Numbered from the stretch's first letter, positions 17,161 through 27,003 are shown. The stretch: 49,302 nt of DNA from Chromatiales bacterium (GCA_028278145.1 JANQEV010000023.1:1-49302); one strand, 5' to 3'. The notes: generated by a model from the sequence alone, not told the origin. Program-made: numbers and translations.

Positions 17161-18591
17161 ATGGCCCTGACTTTTTATTGGCACGATTATGAAACCTGGG
17201 GCACTGATCCCAGGTGTGACTGGCCGTCTCAGTTTGCTGGCATTCGTACCGATGCCGAGCTCAACGTCATCGGTAAACCTCTGGTTCAATACTGCAAACC
17301 TTCAACGGATCTGCTGCCCCAGCCAGAGGCTTGCCTGGTAACTGGGATTACCCCACAACAGGCTCAAGCAGAAGGGGTATGTGAGGCGGAATTCTTCGCA
17401 AATATTCACCAGGAGTTGATGCAGCCAGCTACCTGTACAGTGGGTTATAACAACATTCGGTTTGATGATGAGTTCACCCGCTATGGCCTGTATCGAAATT
17501 TTTTTGACCCTTATGCCAGAGAGTGGCAAAACGGCAACTCACGTTGGGATCTGATAGATATCGTACGTCTGACCAGGGCATTGCGTCCGGGTGGTATTGA
17601 GTGGCCGCAAAAGCCGGATGGCGTGACCAGTTTTCGGTTGGAGGAGCTGACAGCCGCCAACGGTATTGAGCATACCTCGGCCCATGATGCCCTGTCTGAT
17701 GTGTATGCCACCATCGCCATGGCGCGTCTGATAAAGCAGCAACAGCCACGGCTGTTTGATTATCTGCTACAGATGCGAAACAAACGCAAGGTGGCGGACC
17801 TGCTGAATGTAACTACCATGGCGCCGGTGTTACATGTTTCTGCAAAATATCCAGCCAAGGATGGCTGTATCGCCCTGGTGTCGCCGTTGGCAAATCACCC
17901 GGTGAATCGTAACTCAGTGATTGTCTATGATCTGCGCGTTGATCCAACCCCGTTGTTGGAGCTGGGTGTGGAAGAGATCAGGCAGCGGGTGTTTACCTCC
18001 AGGAGTGAACTGCCGGAGGGGGTAGAACGGATTCCGCTGAAAGAGGTGCATATCAACAAGTGTCCGGTGGTGGTGCCCATGAACACCCTGACCGATGCTG
18101 CAGCAGCTGAGTGGGGTATAGATGTTAATCAGGCGCAAAGCCATCTGGATATGATGCGAGCAGTTTCCATTGGGGCCAAACTACAGCAGGTATATGCCGG
18201 GCGTGAATTTGCTCCGGTTACTGACCCGGATCAGGCCCTGTATGGAGGTGGCTTCTTCTCTGATGCGGATCGAAAGAACATGGAGATAGTAAGATCCACG
18301 CCACCATCAGGTTTGTCATCTCTTACACTACCCTTTAAAGATTCCCGTCTGCCTGAGATGCTGTTCAGATATCGTGCCCGCAACTGGCCGGAAACTCTCT
18401 CTGCAGATGAAAAGGTTCGCTGGGACAACTTCCGGAAGGATCGTCTTATCAATCAGCAGGGCAGCACAGGTATTGTTCTGGATGATTACCGCAGCAGGCT
18501 GGCCCAGCTGATGGTAGATCCTGAGCTGGGCGAACGTGAGCGGACAATTCTCTCAGAACTGGCCGACTGGCCAGATCAGATCCTGGGATAG
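17161..18591 (+). CDS. sbcB: exodeoxyribonuclease I
   Basis: SbcB degrades single-stranded DNA 3' to 5' and acts in mismatch repair and recombination. The 476-aa protein shows exonuclease motif I at HDYETWGTD (D9, E11), motif II around YNNIRFDDEF and motif III HDALSDVYAT, followed by the exonuclease I-specific C-terminal SH3-like and helical domains (DP.QALYGGFF, RYRARNWPETL). Length matches the E. coli enzyme (475). It begins with ATG 71 bp after the PrkA operon and ends 4 bp before a convergent small gene. Confidence 0.97.
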   Translation: MALTFYWHDYETWGTDPRCDWPSQFAGIRTDAELNVIGKPLVQYCKPSTDLLPQPEACLVTGITPQQAQAEGVCEAEFFANIHQELMQPATCTVGYNNIRFDDEFTRYGLYRNFFDPYAREWQNGNSRWDLIDIVRLTRALRPGGIEWPQKPDGVTSFRLEELTAANGIEHTSAHDALSDVYATIAMARLIKQQQPRLFDYLLQMRNKRKVADLLNVTTMAPVLHVSAKYPAKDGCIALVSPLANHPVNRNSVIVYDLRVDPTPLLELGVEEIRQRVFTSRSELPEGVERIPLKEVHINKCPVVVPMNTLTDAAAAEWGIDVNQAQSHLDMMRAVSIGAKLQQVYAGREFAPVTDPDQALYGGGFFSDADRKNMEIVRSTPPSGLSSLTLPFKDSRLPEMLFRYRARNWPETLSADEKVRWDNFRKDRLINQQGSTGIVLDDYRSRLAQLMVDPELGERERTILSELADWPDQILG

Positions 18592-18595
18592 ATTG

Positions 18596-18880
18596 TTAAT
18601 CCTTGGTCCACTTCTCCAGGGCGGCAATGATGCTCTTGGCCTGATCTTTACTGGAGATGTTGAATTTCGATTTCGGCATATATTCACCATTACGTTTCTG
18701 GTAGCGGCGAATGGTGTATTTATCTGGTCCATACTCCTCTTTGCCGCGGTTCCAGTCTTGATAGCGAAAGATGACCGTGGACCATGCCCCCTTGGTCAGG
18801 ACCTGCTTATCCAGTTCTTTGACCACTTCAATACCGTCTTCAGTGTAGCTGATGGTAAGCTCGTCAACAGTGGATGCCAT
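18596..18880 (-). CDS. conserved small protein, possibly PC4-like
   Basis: A 94-aa protein with no name I can give. It is charged and carries WSTVIFRYQDWN, YTIRRYQKRNGEY and a C-terminal helix ending ALEKWTKD. The strand-rich middle followed by a helix, with aromatic and basic residues, recalls PC4/YdbC-type single-stranded-nucleic-acid-binding proteins, but the similarity is only suggestive. It converges with sbcB with a 4-bp gap. ATG at 18880 follows AAGGATATTAAC. Confidence 0.7.
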   Translation of the reverse strand: MASTVDELTISYTEDGIEVVKELDKQVLTKGAWSTVIFRYQDWNRGKEEYGPDKYTIRRYQKRNGEYMPKSKFNISSKDQAKSIIAALEKWTKD

Positions 18881-19023
18881 AGTTAATATCCTTTGTGTGT
18901 AATAATATAAGCCTTATGCCTATAGTGCTTTTCTGTGCATGGCAAAGGTTGTCTGCTAGTCGTAAGCAGCCAGTTTTCATGGCTACCAATGGGCCTGGAA
19001 GTTACCAGAACCTGCTATTCAGG

Positions 19024-19698
19024 TCACGGCTTTTGCGCCGGTATTGCGCCATTTTTCTTCAGTAGGCGGATGATGGATGCTTCCTTTTTCTCTAGTGCCA
19101 GCTGCAGTGGGGTCTGCCCAGTACTGCCAGCCTGGTTGACGTCAGAGCCATTGGCAATGAGTAGTTTTACCAGAACGCGGTTGCCCTGGTTTATCGCTAC
19201 CAGCAGTGGGGTGAGGCCATCTGCTGATACCAGATTAATGTTTGCCCCTTTCAACAGTAGCATCTTGATGACGTCCCGGTCTGTGATGTTGTTTCTGATA
19301 CTGTCCATCAGCAGTAGCTCAGCGTCAAAGTTAGCACCCTGCTTGAGGAGTAGTTCTGCCACTTGAGTGCGGCCTGACATTACTGCTGTATGTAGTGGTG
19401 TATGGTCGTTGTTATCTGTACCTTCTATATCTGCACCATGCATGAGCAACAGTTCGGTTACAATCGGGCGCCCCTTATCTGCTGCCACATGCAACGGTCT
19501 CTGTCCATTGGGTCCTGGGCGATTAATATCTGCTCCCCAGAAGATATGGCGTTCGATCTGGTCTATGTCACCCCGTTGCAAAGCTAGATGGAAGCCAATT
19601 GTAGGGCGGTCTGGATCAGCGCAGCCCGCGATCATGGTGAGCACCATGATCAGGCAGAGAGTGAGTGTTCTGATTGTTATATGTTCAATAGACTGCAT
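19024..19698 (-). CDS. ankyrin-repeat lipoprotein
   Basis: The 224-aa product has an N-terminal hydrophobic segment ending in a lipobox-like MIAGC (Cys near residue 26), so it is probably anchored in a membrane and faces the periplasm. It then has about five ankyrin repeats: NGQRPLHVAADKG, NDHTPLHTAVMSG, ADGLTPLLVAINQG and TGQTPLQLALEKK are the helix starts. Ankyrin repeats mediate protein binding; the partner is unknown. Confidence 0.85.
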   Translation of the reverse strand: MQSIEHITIRTLTLCLIMVLTMIAGCADPDRPTIGFHLALQRGDIDQIERHIFWGADINRPGPNGQRPLHVAADKGRPIVTELLLMHGADIEGTDNNDHTPLHTAVMSGRTQVAELLLKQGANFDAELLLMDSIRNNITDRDVIKMLLLKGANINLVSADGLTPLLVAINQGNRVLVKLLIANGSDVNQAGSTGQTPLQLALEKKEASIIRLLKKNGAIPAQKP

Positions 19699-19782
19699 TG
19701 AGTTTTAATATAGGGTCGTGGGAGTTGGAACGCAAGGTTGTATCACGTGGCAGAGATATTTTGGGCGTGGTAGTGTAGGGCT

Positions 19783-20166
19783 ATGTTAACGAAAATCCTG
19801 TTTACAGTATTGATCATCATCGGGGCGATAATCTACGTAAGGATTAGAGCCAGAAACCGTGCCCTTGCCCCCATGGCGCCTCCGCTGCCGCGCCCGGTTG
19901 CTCCGGAGCGTCCCAGGCTTGCATATTATCTGGCCCTGGGGCTCTTGGTTATCCTGCTCTCTGGAGCAGGTTATTACCTGTTTCAGATGTGGTTTGATGC
20001 TTCCCGTATTATCACTGTACGCGTTATCAACTCAAATACAGGCTCGGTTGCAAGTTACCAGGTCTACAAGGGTGATGTGGCAGCAGGTAAAAGTACCTTT
20101 CTTACCATAGATGGAAAGACCGTTACTCTGGCCGCAGTTGAGCGCTTGGAGATGGGCGGGGAGTAG
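19783..20166 (+). CDS. small membrane protein of unknown function
   Basis: A 127-aa protein with one N-terminal membrane helix (about residues 4-20), a Pro-rich basic linker (MAPPLPRPVAPERPR), a second helix (about 45-67) and a soluble C-terminal domain of about 60 residues, probably outside the cytoplasm if the first helix enters inward. No family recognised. It is divergent from the ankyrin lipoprotein, so the 84-bp gap may contain both promoters. Confidence 0.65.
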   Translation: MLTKILFTVLIIIGAIIYVRIRARNRALAPMAPPLPRPVAPERPRLAYYLALGLLVILLSGAGYYLFQMWFDASRIITVRVINSNTGSVASYQVYKGDVAAGKSTFLTIDGKTVTLAAVERLEMGGE

Positions 20167-20200
20167 CCTGTAACAATTTCACCATACCCCGTAGTGTTGA

Positions 20201-20569
20201 TCAGGCAGGGGCCGCCTCTAATAAGGCAGACAGATTCACAGATGCTGGTCCGGCCTGGGCACGCAGTGCCTGAATACCATTGTCTGCTATTTGAGACCGT
20301 AGCTCAGCTACTGCAGAGCGGGCCTGTTCTGGGGTTGATATGGCGTTATTCCCGTTAGATGCCTGGTTTTGTAATTGACTTAATACCTGATTGGCACGTT
20401 CAACACTCACCGAACCAGTTTCCATAGGGACGGATTCATCTGCAACCTGGTTGGAAGCCGCAGTCTCAGGATGTTCAGCCTGGTCCTGTTTGGCACTCTT
20501 GTTGTTGGAAACAGGGGTGCGCATGTTATCTGATGACAGGATTTTGTCGTTGGATATGGGTGATGCCAC
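20201..20569 (-). CDS. hypothetical 122-aa hydrophilic protein
   Basis: A soluble, Ser/Asn/Gln/Ala-rich protein with no signal peptide or helix spanning the membrane. The C-terminal half (VERANQVLSQLQNQ ... AVAELRSQIADNG ... VNLSALLEA) looks helical and faintly like secreted flagellar-type helices, but I cannot assign it. It converges with the small membrane-protein gene and has a GGAGAGATC ribosome binding site ahead of its ATG, which supports translation. Confidence 0.6.
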   Translation of the reverse strand: MASPISNDKILSSDNMRTPVSNNKSAKQDQAEHPETAASNQVADESVPMETGSVSVERANQVLSQLQNQASNGNNAISTPEQARSAVAELRSQIADNGIQALRAQAGPASVNLSALLEAAPA

Positions 20570-20953
20570 TGGGATCTCTCCTGTTTAGCCAGTAATTTGG
20601 CGTTTAGCCACTATTTAGTAGCTGAGACTAAAACTATTGCAAATCACGGGCCAATTCAGCTTTAAAGCTCGATCAGTAGGTAGTATCACTAAATATTAGC
20701 AGGTTTTTGCCTATAGTTACTGTATTAGATGAGGTATGTGATGTAATATTGCGTCATTGCAGGTAAAAAATCACATATTTTGTGGTATGTGAGCTATTAT
20801 CTGCCAGCATATCCAAGAATATGCCTGTAGTTCTTACATGGGGAACAACTACTAAGGAGAACATGGGTTAGGTGATATTCAGGGCTTCAATAATGATACC
20901 TAACCCATGTTCTCCTTAGTAATAACAAGATTCACCTGATTTGGATATGGCAA
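20570..20953. other. non-coding gap containing a perfect inverted repeat
   Basis: 384 bp between the start of the 122-aa gene and the first CNNM gene. No gene is visible. The notable content is the 24-bp inverted repeat at 20850-20921; the rest is AT-rich with no clear promoter pair. Confidence 0.5.
20850..20921. repeat. 24-bp perfect inverted repeat with 24-nt loop
   Basis: Arms 20850-20873 and 20898-20921 are perfectly complementary, separated by 24 nt (20874-20897). Each arm, read 5' to 3', contains AAGGAGAACATG followed by GGTTAG, i.e. a ribosome-binding-like sequence, an ATG and an immediate stop on both strands. No U tract follows. It ends 32 bp before the CNNM start codon, so it would form a stable stem in that gene's leader. 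Confidence 0.9.
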
Positions 20954-22390
20954 ATGGATGAACTGAAAGCCATTTTTGAAGCACTCCATCTCAGTTCAGT
21001 TGACTGGGAGCTGACCCTGCGCTGTATTTTTCAGGTAGGGTTGCTGGTCATGTCTGCGATTTTCTCAGGGTCAGAGACTGCCCTGTTCTCACTTAGCCGT
21101 ATTGACCTGCAGAAACTCAGGCATGAACGGGGGCAGCGTTCCGAGCATATTCATGCCATGTTGGATGAGCCGCGTCGGCTGATAATCTCAATTCTGTGTG
21201 GAAATGAGCTGGTTAATATTGCCTCGGCCGTAAACATGACAGCGATCCTCCTGCTTCTGTTCAGTGACCAGGATGTGGGTTGGATCAATATCCTGATTAT
21301 GGTGCCGTTACTGCTTCTTATAGGTGAGGTCACTCCCAAGACCATAGCCGTTAGTTTCCCGATAAAGTTTGCCACCAGGGTTACCGCACGTGTTCTGCCA
21401 CGCTGGATAGTGTTTATCACCCCCTTGCGTGAAGCAGTACGGTCAGTGTCTGACCGTATTACCACCTTGATCGTGGGAGATGAGGTGAGCCGTGAGAATA
21501 TCCTGCAACCTGATGAGTTGCGCACCCTGTTGGAAGAGGGTGAAGAGACCGGGATTATCGATGCCACAGAGAGGGTGTTGATAGATAACCTGCTTGAGGC
21601 ATCTGAGACCGATATATCACGCATTATGACTCCCAGTCCGCGGATAAGGTTTCTGGATGCCAGTCTGCCAGTGCCAGAACTGATTGAGCAGTTTCGAGAT
21701 ATGCGTCATCCACGGGTTCCGGTGTACCAGGGTAACTGGGATAATGTAATTGGGTTCGTACACTCCGAGACTATCCTCAAACTGACCCGTAGTGGTGGTG
21801 ACATGGAGCAGGTCACTCTGGATATGATAATCAAACCGGCCCATTTCATGCCTCCCACCAAGAAGGTGGATGAGATGTTTGATTATTTCCAGGAACACAA
21901 TACCCGGGCGGCCATTATTCTCGGTGAATATGGTGAAGTCCTGGGTATAGTTACCATGAAGGATGTTCTTACCTTTATCTTCGGTGAAATCTCAGGGCGC
22001 ATGGAAGGCCAGGAGTATTACAAGGAGCAGGATGAAAACAGTTACACCGTACCAGGCGATATGCGCCTGGCAGATTTCTATAATCTGACTAATTTCGATA
22101 TAGAAGATCCTGTAATGGCCACTATTGGTGGTGTTGCATTTAGGCTGTTTGATCGAATGCCGGCGGTGGGAGATAAGGTCCTATATGAAGGTTATGAATT
22201 TACTGCTAAGGAGATAAGTGGGCTCAGGATAAGCAAGGTACGGGTATGCAAACTGTCTGAGGGTAAACCCAAGACAGAGGATGAATTAGCTGGTGAAGAA
22301 GAAGCTACTGATCAGATAGAGCAACCCGCTGTGGAAGATGCGGATGTAGAGACCAAAGAGCAGGAGAGTAGAGATGGAATGGATACTTGA
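20954..22390 (+). CDS. CNNM/CorC-HlyC family transporter, first copy
   Basis: The family (CorB/CorC/YtfL type) is linked to magnesium, cobalt or other divalent cation handling at the inner membrane. The 478-aa protein has a DUF21 membrane domain (about residues 25-200; SGSETALFSLSRIDL, PLLLLIGEVTPKTIAV), two CBS domains (about 215-345; MTPSPRIRFLDAS, ITMKDVLTFIFGEI) and a CorC_HlyC domain (about 365-440). It ends in a long acidic tail. The ribosome binding site is weak (GGATATGG), and a large inverted repeat lies just upstream. It overlaps the next gene by 17 bp. Confidence 0.92.
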   Translation: MDELKAIFEALHLSSVDWELTLRCIFQVGLLVMSAIFSGSETALFSLSRIDLQKLRHERGQRSEHIHAMLDEPRRLIISILCGNELVNIASAVNMTAILLLLFSDQDVGWINILIMVPLLLLIGEVTPKTIAVSFPIKFATRVTARVLPRWIVFITPLREAVRSVSDRITTLIVGDEVSRENILQPDELRTLLEEGEETGIIDATERVLIDNLLEASETDISRIMTPSPRIRFLDASLPVPELIEQFRDMRHPRVPVYQGNWDNVIGFVHSETILKLTRSGGDMEQVTLDMIIKPAHFMPPTKKVDEMFDYFQEHNTRAAIILGEYGEVLGIVTMKDVLTFIFGEISGRMEGQEYYKEQDENSYTVPGDMRLADFYNLTNFDIEDPVMATIGGVAFRLFDRMPAVGDKVLYEGYEFTAKEISGLRISKVRVCKLSEGKPKTEDELAGEEEATDQIEQPAVEDADVETKEQESRDGMDT

Positions 22391-23633
22391 ACTGCTCCTG
22401 ATTCTGTTTTTTCTGATCCTGAAAGGATTCTTTTCAGGTTCAGAGATTGCAATGGTCAACTCTGACAAGCTGAAATTGCGACATAAGGCCAAGATTGGGG
22501 ATCGTGGGGCAGGTCTGGTCCTGAAGCTGTTTAAAAAGCCAGACGTTATTCTGGGAACCACACTGGTTGGTACCAATCTGGCTACGGTAACCATCTCCAC
22601 TCTCGGTGCGTTAATCTTTATAGATTTCTTCGGAGTGTCAGGTGACCTTATTTCTGTTCTGATACTTACGCCCATCCTGCTGGTAGTGGGAGAGGTGGTT
22701 CCTAAGAGTGTGTTTCAACAGAATGCAGACAATATCGTTACCAGACTGATATACACTCTGCGTTTTTTCTCCTACCTGTTTTATCCGGTGATCTTTATCT
22801 TCAGCCGTGTAGCCCGTTTTGTAACGCGTGTCGTTGGTGGTGGTGCAGAACCACAAAATATGTTTATCACGCGCGAAGAGCTGCGCGTGCTGCTGGATGT
22901 TACCGAAACAGCGGCTTCTCCCTCTACTATTGACCGTAAGCGTATCCGTCGCATCATCCGTTTTGCCGATACCACAGTAGGTGAGGCGATGATTCCGTTG
23001 GCAGATGTGGTTGGGTTTAATGAGATCAGGGATATGGAGGAAGCAGCCCGCCGGGTGATCAAGCATGGATATAACAGATTGCCAGTCTATAGCGGGAATA
23101 TCACCAATGTGAAGGGGGTGCTAACCCTGAATACCTGGGATCTGATGCAGCCAAATTTACAGGAGCAGCCGCTATCGGATTATGTGAGTCAGGCCCTTTA
23201 TCTTTCACCCAAACAGACTCTGGACAGGGCTTTACCGCAACTACAGGCCAGGAAGGACCACATGGCCATAGTGGTGGATGAGTTTGGTTCTGCTGTTGGC
23301 ATCCTCACTATGGAGGATGTGTTCGAGGAGGTAGTGGGTGAGATTGATGTGGGTTACGACTTCGATGAGTATCAGCCAAAGCGCAAGGTATATATAGAAC
23401 ATGAGAGTGAGAACTCTCACCTGATGAGTGGGCGTACCCCGATCTCTGAGGTCAATGATATTCTGCATGCGCATTTTCCAGTGGAAGAGGCACATACCAT
23501 TGGCGGTCTGATTGTGAGTCGTATACGTAACATCCCTGTCGAAGGCAACTCTATTGAAGAGCAGGGTTATAAATTGACTGTGCTGGAGGCTGATTCCAGG
23601 TCAGTGGTCAAGGTTAGAGTAGAGCGCCTCTAG
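22374..23633 (+). CDS. CNNM/CorC-HlyC family transporter, second copy
   Basis: A 419-aa paralogue of the previous gene with the same order: DUF21 ([22 protein letters not shown]), CBS pair ([28 protein letters not shown]) and C-terminal CorC_HlyC domain ([13 protein letters not shown]). It lacks the acidic tail of the first copy. ATG 22374 has AGGAG at 22362-22366 inside the preceding gene, so the two are translationally coupled and may form a heteromer, which is an inference. A substrate cannot be assigned. Confidence 0.92.
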   Translation: MEWILELLLILFFLILKGFFSGSEIAMVNSDKLKLRHKAKIGDRGAGLVLKLFKKPDVILGTTLVGTNLATVTISTLGALIFIDFFGVSGDLISVLILTPILLVVGEVVPKSVFQQNADNIVTRLIYTLRFFSYLFYPVIFIFSRVARFVTRVVGGGAEPQNMFITREELRVLLDVTETAASPSTIDRKRIRRIIRFADTTVGEAMIPLADVVGFNEIRDMEEAARRVIKHGYNRLPVYSGNITNVKGVLTLNTWDLMQPNLQEQPLSDYVSQALYLSPKQTLDRALPQLQARKDHMAIVVDEFGSAVGILTMEDVFEEVVGEIDVGYDFDEYQPKRKVYIEHESENSHLMSGRTPISEVNDILHAHFPVEEAHTIGGLIVSRIRNIPVEGNSIEEQGYKLTVLEADSRSVVKVRVERL

Positions 23634-23738
23634 AAGCCGCATGTGGTTTCTATTACTGTATTGCTAAACCCAATTTCTTCTGAGTTGTAAGCAAACCCAT
23701 ACTGCATGCGCTATCTTACAAGGAGGGAGGGAGTACAA

Positions 23739-24221
23739 ATGCCACAAAAATCTATGAAAGGACCGATTCTGGTTCCGGTTGATTTTTCGTCTCACTCAGA
23801 GGCTGCATTGCTCAAGGCGTGCGAGTTTGCTGAGTGCCCAAGGTTGCCTATTGTGGTTCTGCATGTGGTGCATGATCCGGGTGGTATGCCAAGCTATTTC
23901 TCCAAGATTGCGAAAAAGAAACAGTTGGTGCGAGTAGAGGATGTCGCAGCTGAGATCTTTGACGATTTTATAAAGTCAGTTAAGAAAAGGAATCCGGATA
24001 ACAAGCAGCTTAAAAAGATTAGCACCATGATGGTTAGAGGGATTCCAGTGACCCGTATTCTTCAGGTCGCGGAGAAGATTGACGCTTCGATGGTGGTTAT
24101 GGGCAGTCTCGGCCGGACCGGACTTGACTATGTATTACTTGGATCCAAGGCGGAGCAGGTAGTACGCCAGTGTCCAATACCTGTAACCATCGTCAAGTCT
24201 GAACCGGTGATTTCGGAGTGA
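23739..24221 (+). CDS. universal stress protein UspA family
   Basis: The 160-aa protein begins MPQKSMKGPILVPVDFSSHS and ends with the ATP-binding signature G-x2-G-x9-G-S (GSLGRTGLDYVLLGS), so it belongs to the ATP-binding branch. The frame is open from 23706, but ATG 23739 follows a strong AGGAGGGAGG. It is 105 bp downstream of the CNNM pair, and its stop overlaps the leader of the Na/Pi cotransporter gene, suggesting an operon. Confidence 0.93.
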   Translation: MPQKSMKGPILVPVDFSSHSEAALLKACEFAECPRLPIVVLHVVHDPGGMPSYFSKIAKKKQLVRVEDVAAEIFDDFIKSVKKRNPDNKQLKKISTMMVRGIPVTRILQVAEKIDASMVVMGSLGRTGLDYVLLGSKAEQVVRQCPIPVTIVKSEPVISE

Positions 24222-24226
24222 TTGGT

Positions 24227-26020
24227 ATGTATCCACGCTTTTTTGCAGAGAGAAACATCCATGAGTTAAGAGTTCCTTTCATTCTATTGATTGGCCTATG
24301 TTTGATCTGGATGGCTTTTCCTGCATTTGCAGCAGGAAATACGTCAGCTGAGATGGAATGGGGCACAATGGCCATGCAGATGTTCGGTGGCCTGGCGCTG
24401 TTTCTCTTTGGTATGGAACAGATGGCAGATGCTCTCAAGGCCGTAGCCGGTGAGCGCATGAAATCCATTCTGGCAAAACTTACGGCAAATCGGTTTGCCG
24501 GTGCAGCCACCGGTGCGTTTGTAACTGCAATTATTCAATCCTCTTCAGTAACTACAGTTTTGGTTGTGGGATTCATCACGGCTGGTCTGATGTCCATGTC
24601 TCAGTCCATCGGGATTATCATGGGTGCCAATATCGGTACCACAATCACTGCCCAGATTGTTGCATTCAAGGTAACCAAGGCCGCGATGCTGATGATAGGT
24701 GTCGGGTTTGGCATGTTGTTCATCTCCAAGGAGGATAAGGTAAGGCAGTACGGCGCCATGATTATGGGTCTTGGCATGGTGTTCTTCGGCATGAGTGTCA
24801 TGAGTGATGCCATGAAGCCACTGCGTACCTTTCAGCCATTCCTTGATTTTATGATTCAGATGGAAAATCCTCTGGTGGGAATCCTGGTGGCTGCTGCATT
24901 TACCGGCTTGATCCAATCATCTTCTGCTACCACTGGTATTGTGATTGTAATGGCCAGCCAGGGCCTTATAACCCTTCCTGCAGGAATTGCTATGGCCTTT
25001 GGTGCCAATATAGGTACCTGTGTTACAGCTATGTTGGCTTCCATTGGGAAACCAAGAGAGGCTCTTCGGGCTGCTCTGGTACATGTAATTTTCAATGTGG
25101 GTGGTGTCCTGGTGTGGATAATGTTCATACCATACCTGGCTGAATTTGTTGTCTGGTTCTCGCCATCACATCCAGAGCTACAGGGCATCGACAGATTAGG
25201 TGCAGAAACACCACGTCAGATTGCAAATGCACATACCGTTTTCAACCTATCAAATACGTTTATATTTATCTGGTTTACAGCCCAGATTGGACGAATTGTA
25301 GAATGGCTGGTTCCAGACGCTCCGTTGGAAGAAGAAGGGCTGATTATTCAATCCAAATATCTGGATGAAGAACTTCTGCCGACGCCATCTCTGGCCTTGG
25401 ACCGGGTGCGATTGGAAGTGTTACATATGGGTGAGCAGGTAGATGTGATGTTGCAAAAAATCCTGCCGGCAATTCTTGACGGCGATAGAGAATCATTAGC
25501 AGCTATAAAGAAGATGGATGATGAGGTAGATAACCTCTACGCGCAGATTATTGAGTACATGGGTAAGATAGGACGGCATAGTCTTACCGATACCCAGACA
25601 GCTGAATTCCTTAAGCTTATGGAAGCTGTTTCTGATTTGGAAAATATTGGGGACACCGTTGAAACCAATCTTGTGGTATTAGGTAATGAGCGTATCACTT
25701 CAGGTGTATCCATTAGTAAGTTAACCAGGGAAGTGATCTCAAGATTCCACCAGGTGGTGTTCAAGGCGGTGAAGTCAGCAGTGCAGGCTGTCTCGCAGAA
25801 TAATATGGAAGTTGCCAAATTGGTTGTTGATATGCGACGTGAGATAGATGAATTGGCAAACTCAGCACAGATTCATCAGGCGCAACGTCTGGTGGCAGAC
25901 GAACCAAACCGTATCCCGGCTTATACTATTGAAATGGATATTATTGATAAACAGAAACGGATCTATCATTTTGCCAGCCGAATGGCAAAGACAGTTATTA
26001 CTGAATCAGTTGAGGCATAA
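24227..26020 (+). CDS. Na/Pi cotransporter family protein with PhoU-like tail
   Basis: Proteins of this family (YjbB/NptA-like) move phosphate with sodium across the inner membrane. The 597-aa product has a signal-like first helix, then two inverted-repeat membrane halves marked by IIQSSSVTT and LIQSSSATT, and a C-terminal PhoU-like helical domain (about residues 385-590), a common architecture. ATG 24227 has GGAG at 24215-24218 with 8-nt spacing; the frame opens with GTG 24218 inside the uspA stop, which is less likely. Neighbouring uspA suggests a stress link. Confidence 0.92.
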   Translation: MYPRFFAERNIHELRVPFILLIGLCLIWMAFPAFAAGNTSAEMEWGTMAMQMFGGLALFLFGMEQMADALKAVAGERMKSILAKLTANRFAGAATGAFVTAIIQSSSVTTVLVVGFITAGLMSMSQSIGIIMGANIGTTITAQIVAFKVTKAAMLMIGVGFGMLFISKEDKVRQYGAMIMGLGMVFFGMSVMSDAMKPLRTFQPFLDFMIQMENPLVGILVAAAFTGLIQSSSATTGIVIVMASQGLITLPAGIAMAFGANIGTCVTAMLASIGKPREALRAALVHVIFNVGGVLVWIMFIPYLAEFVVWFSPSHPELQGIDRLGAETPRQIANAHTVFNLSNTFIFIWFTAQIGRIVEWLVPDAPLEEEGLIIQSKYLDEELLPTPSLALDRVRLEVLHMGEQVDVMLQKILPAILDGDRESLAAIKKMDDEVDNLYAQIIEYMGKIGRHSLTDTQTAEFLKLMEAVSDLENIGDTVETNLVVLGNERITSGVSISKLTREVISRFHQVVFKAVKSAVQAVSQNNMEVAKLVVDMRREIDELANSAQIHQAQRLVADEPNRIPAYTIEMDIIDKQKRIYHFASRMAKTVITESVEA

Positions 26021-26097
26021 AAAACAGTACTTGCTTGTATGGTAACTATCTGTGGAAACCAATCTATAGATATTTAACTAGTGTTATTGATATATAG

Positions 26098-27003
26098 ATG
26101 CTGAATGCTCTAATACCTGTTTTTGTCTTGATCCTGATCGGTGGAACACTCAAATACCTAAAGTTTCCTGGAGATGATTTCTGGCGAGGTGCAGAGCGTC
26201 TTACCTATTATCTGCTGTTCCCAGCCCTGCTTTTCCTTAAACTGAGTACGACTGTTTCTGCTGAGGCTAGATTTCAGGAGCTGTTGTTACTGTTAATAGG
26301 CCTGTTGCTGATTATAAGTGTAATAATTTTCATTTCCGGATTGGTATTTCGTATACGCAATGCAGCATTTACCTCCCTGTTTCAGGGTGGGATCAGGTTT
26401 AATACCTATGTCGGCCTCGCAGTGGTAGATGGCTTGTTGGGCGGTGAAGGCCTGGTGATTGCGGCCCTGGTAGTTGGTATATTAATTCCGGCTATCAACC
26501 TGCTATGCATAATGGTCTTTGCCATTTTTGGTAGTAGTGCAAGAAATAGCTTTGGCTCTATCACAAAGATCATAGTAACCAATCCACTTATAATTGCCTG
26601 CATGCTGGGTATCTGTTGGAACTTTCTGGGCCTGGGTTTGCCATATCTGCTGGTATCTATATTGGAGCTTTTAAGCGCTACTGCCTTGCCTTTGGGTTTG
26701 TTGTCAGTGGGTGCAGGTGTGCAAATATATGCGCTTAAGAATGCTACTGGATCTCTCTTTATTTCATCGGTAATCAAATTACTTATTGTTCCTTATCTGG
26801 CCTCTTCGCTCTGTCTTCTTACCGGGCAACCAGCATATGTAACTACAGTGGTAGTGATTTTTGCGGCGCTGCCTACTGCCTCATCCGCATATATTTTGGC
26901 ACGAGAGCTTGGTGGAGATGCTCAATCTATGGCGGCTATCATTACTGGCCAGACACTACTTGCAATGGTCACTATGCCATTAGTACTGCACTATCTAACC
27001 TAG
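26098..27003 (+). CDS. AEC (auxin efflux carrier) family permease
   Basis: The 301-aa protein is almost entirely hydrophobic with about ten membrane helices and the AEC pattern: N-terminal ALIPVFVLILIGG, NTYVGLA in the middle, and LPTASSAYILARELGGD near the C-terminus. AEC proteins export or import small organic acids; the substrate is not predictable. No clear ribosome binding site precedes ATG 26098. It is convergent with the hybrid kinase gene with only 4 bp between stop codons. Confidence 0.9.
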   Translation: MLNALIPVFVLILIGGTLKYLKFPGDDFWRGAERLTYYLLFPALLFLKLSTTVSAEARFQELLLLLIGLLLIISVIIFISGLVFRIRNAAFTSLFQGGIRFNTYVGLAVVDGLLGGEGLVIAALVVGILIPAINLLCIMVFAIFGSSARNSFGSITKIIVTNPLIIACMLGICWNFLGLGLPYLLVSILELLSATALPLGLLSVGAGVQIYALKNATGSLFISSVIKLLIVPYLASSLCLLTGQPAYVTTVVVIFAALPTASSAYILARELGGDAQSMAAIITGQTLLAMVTMPLVLHYLT

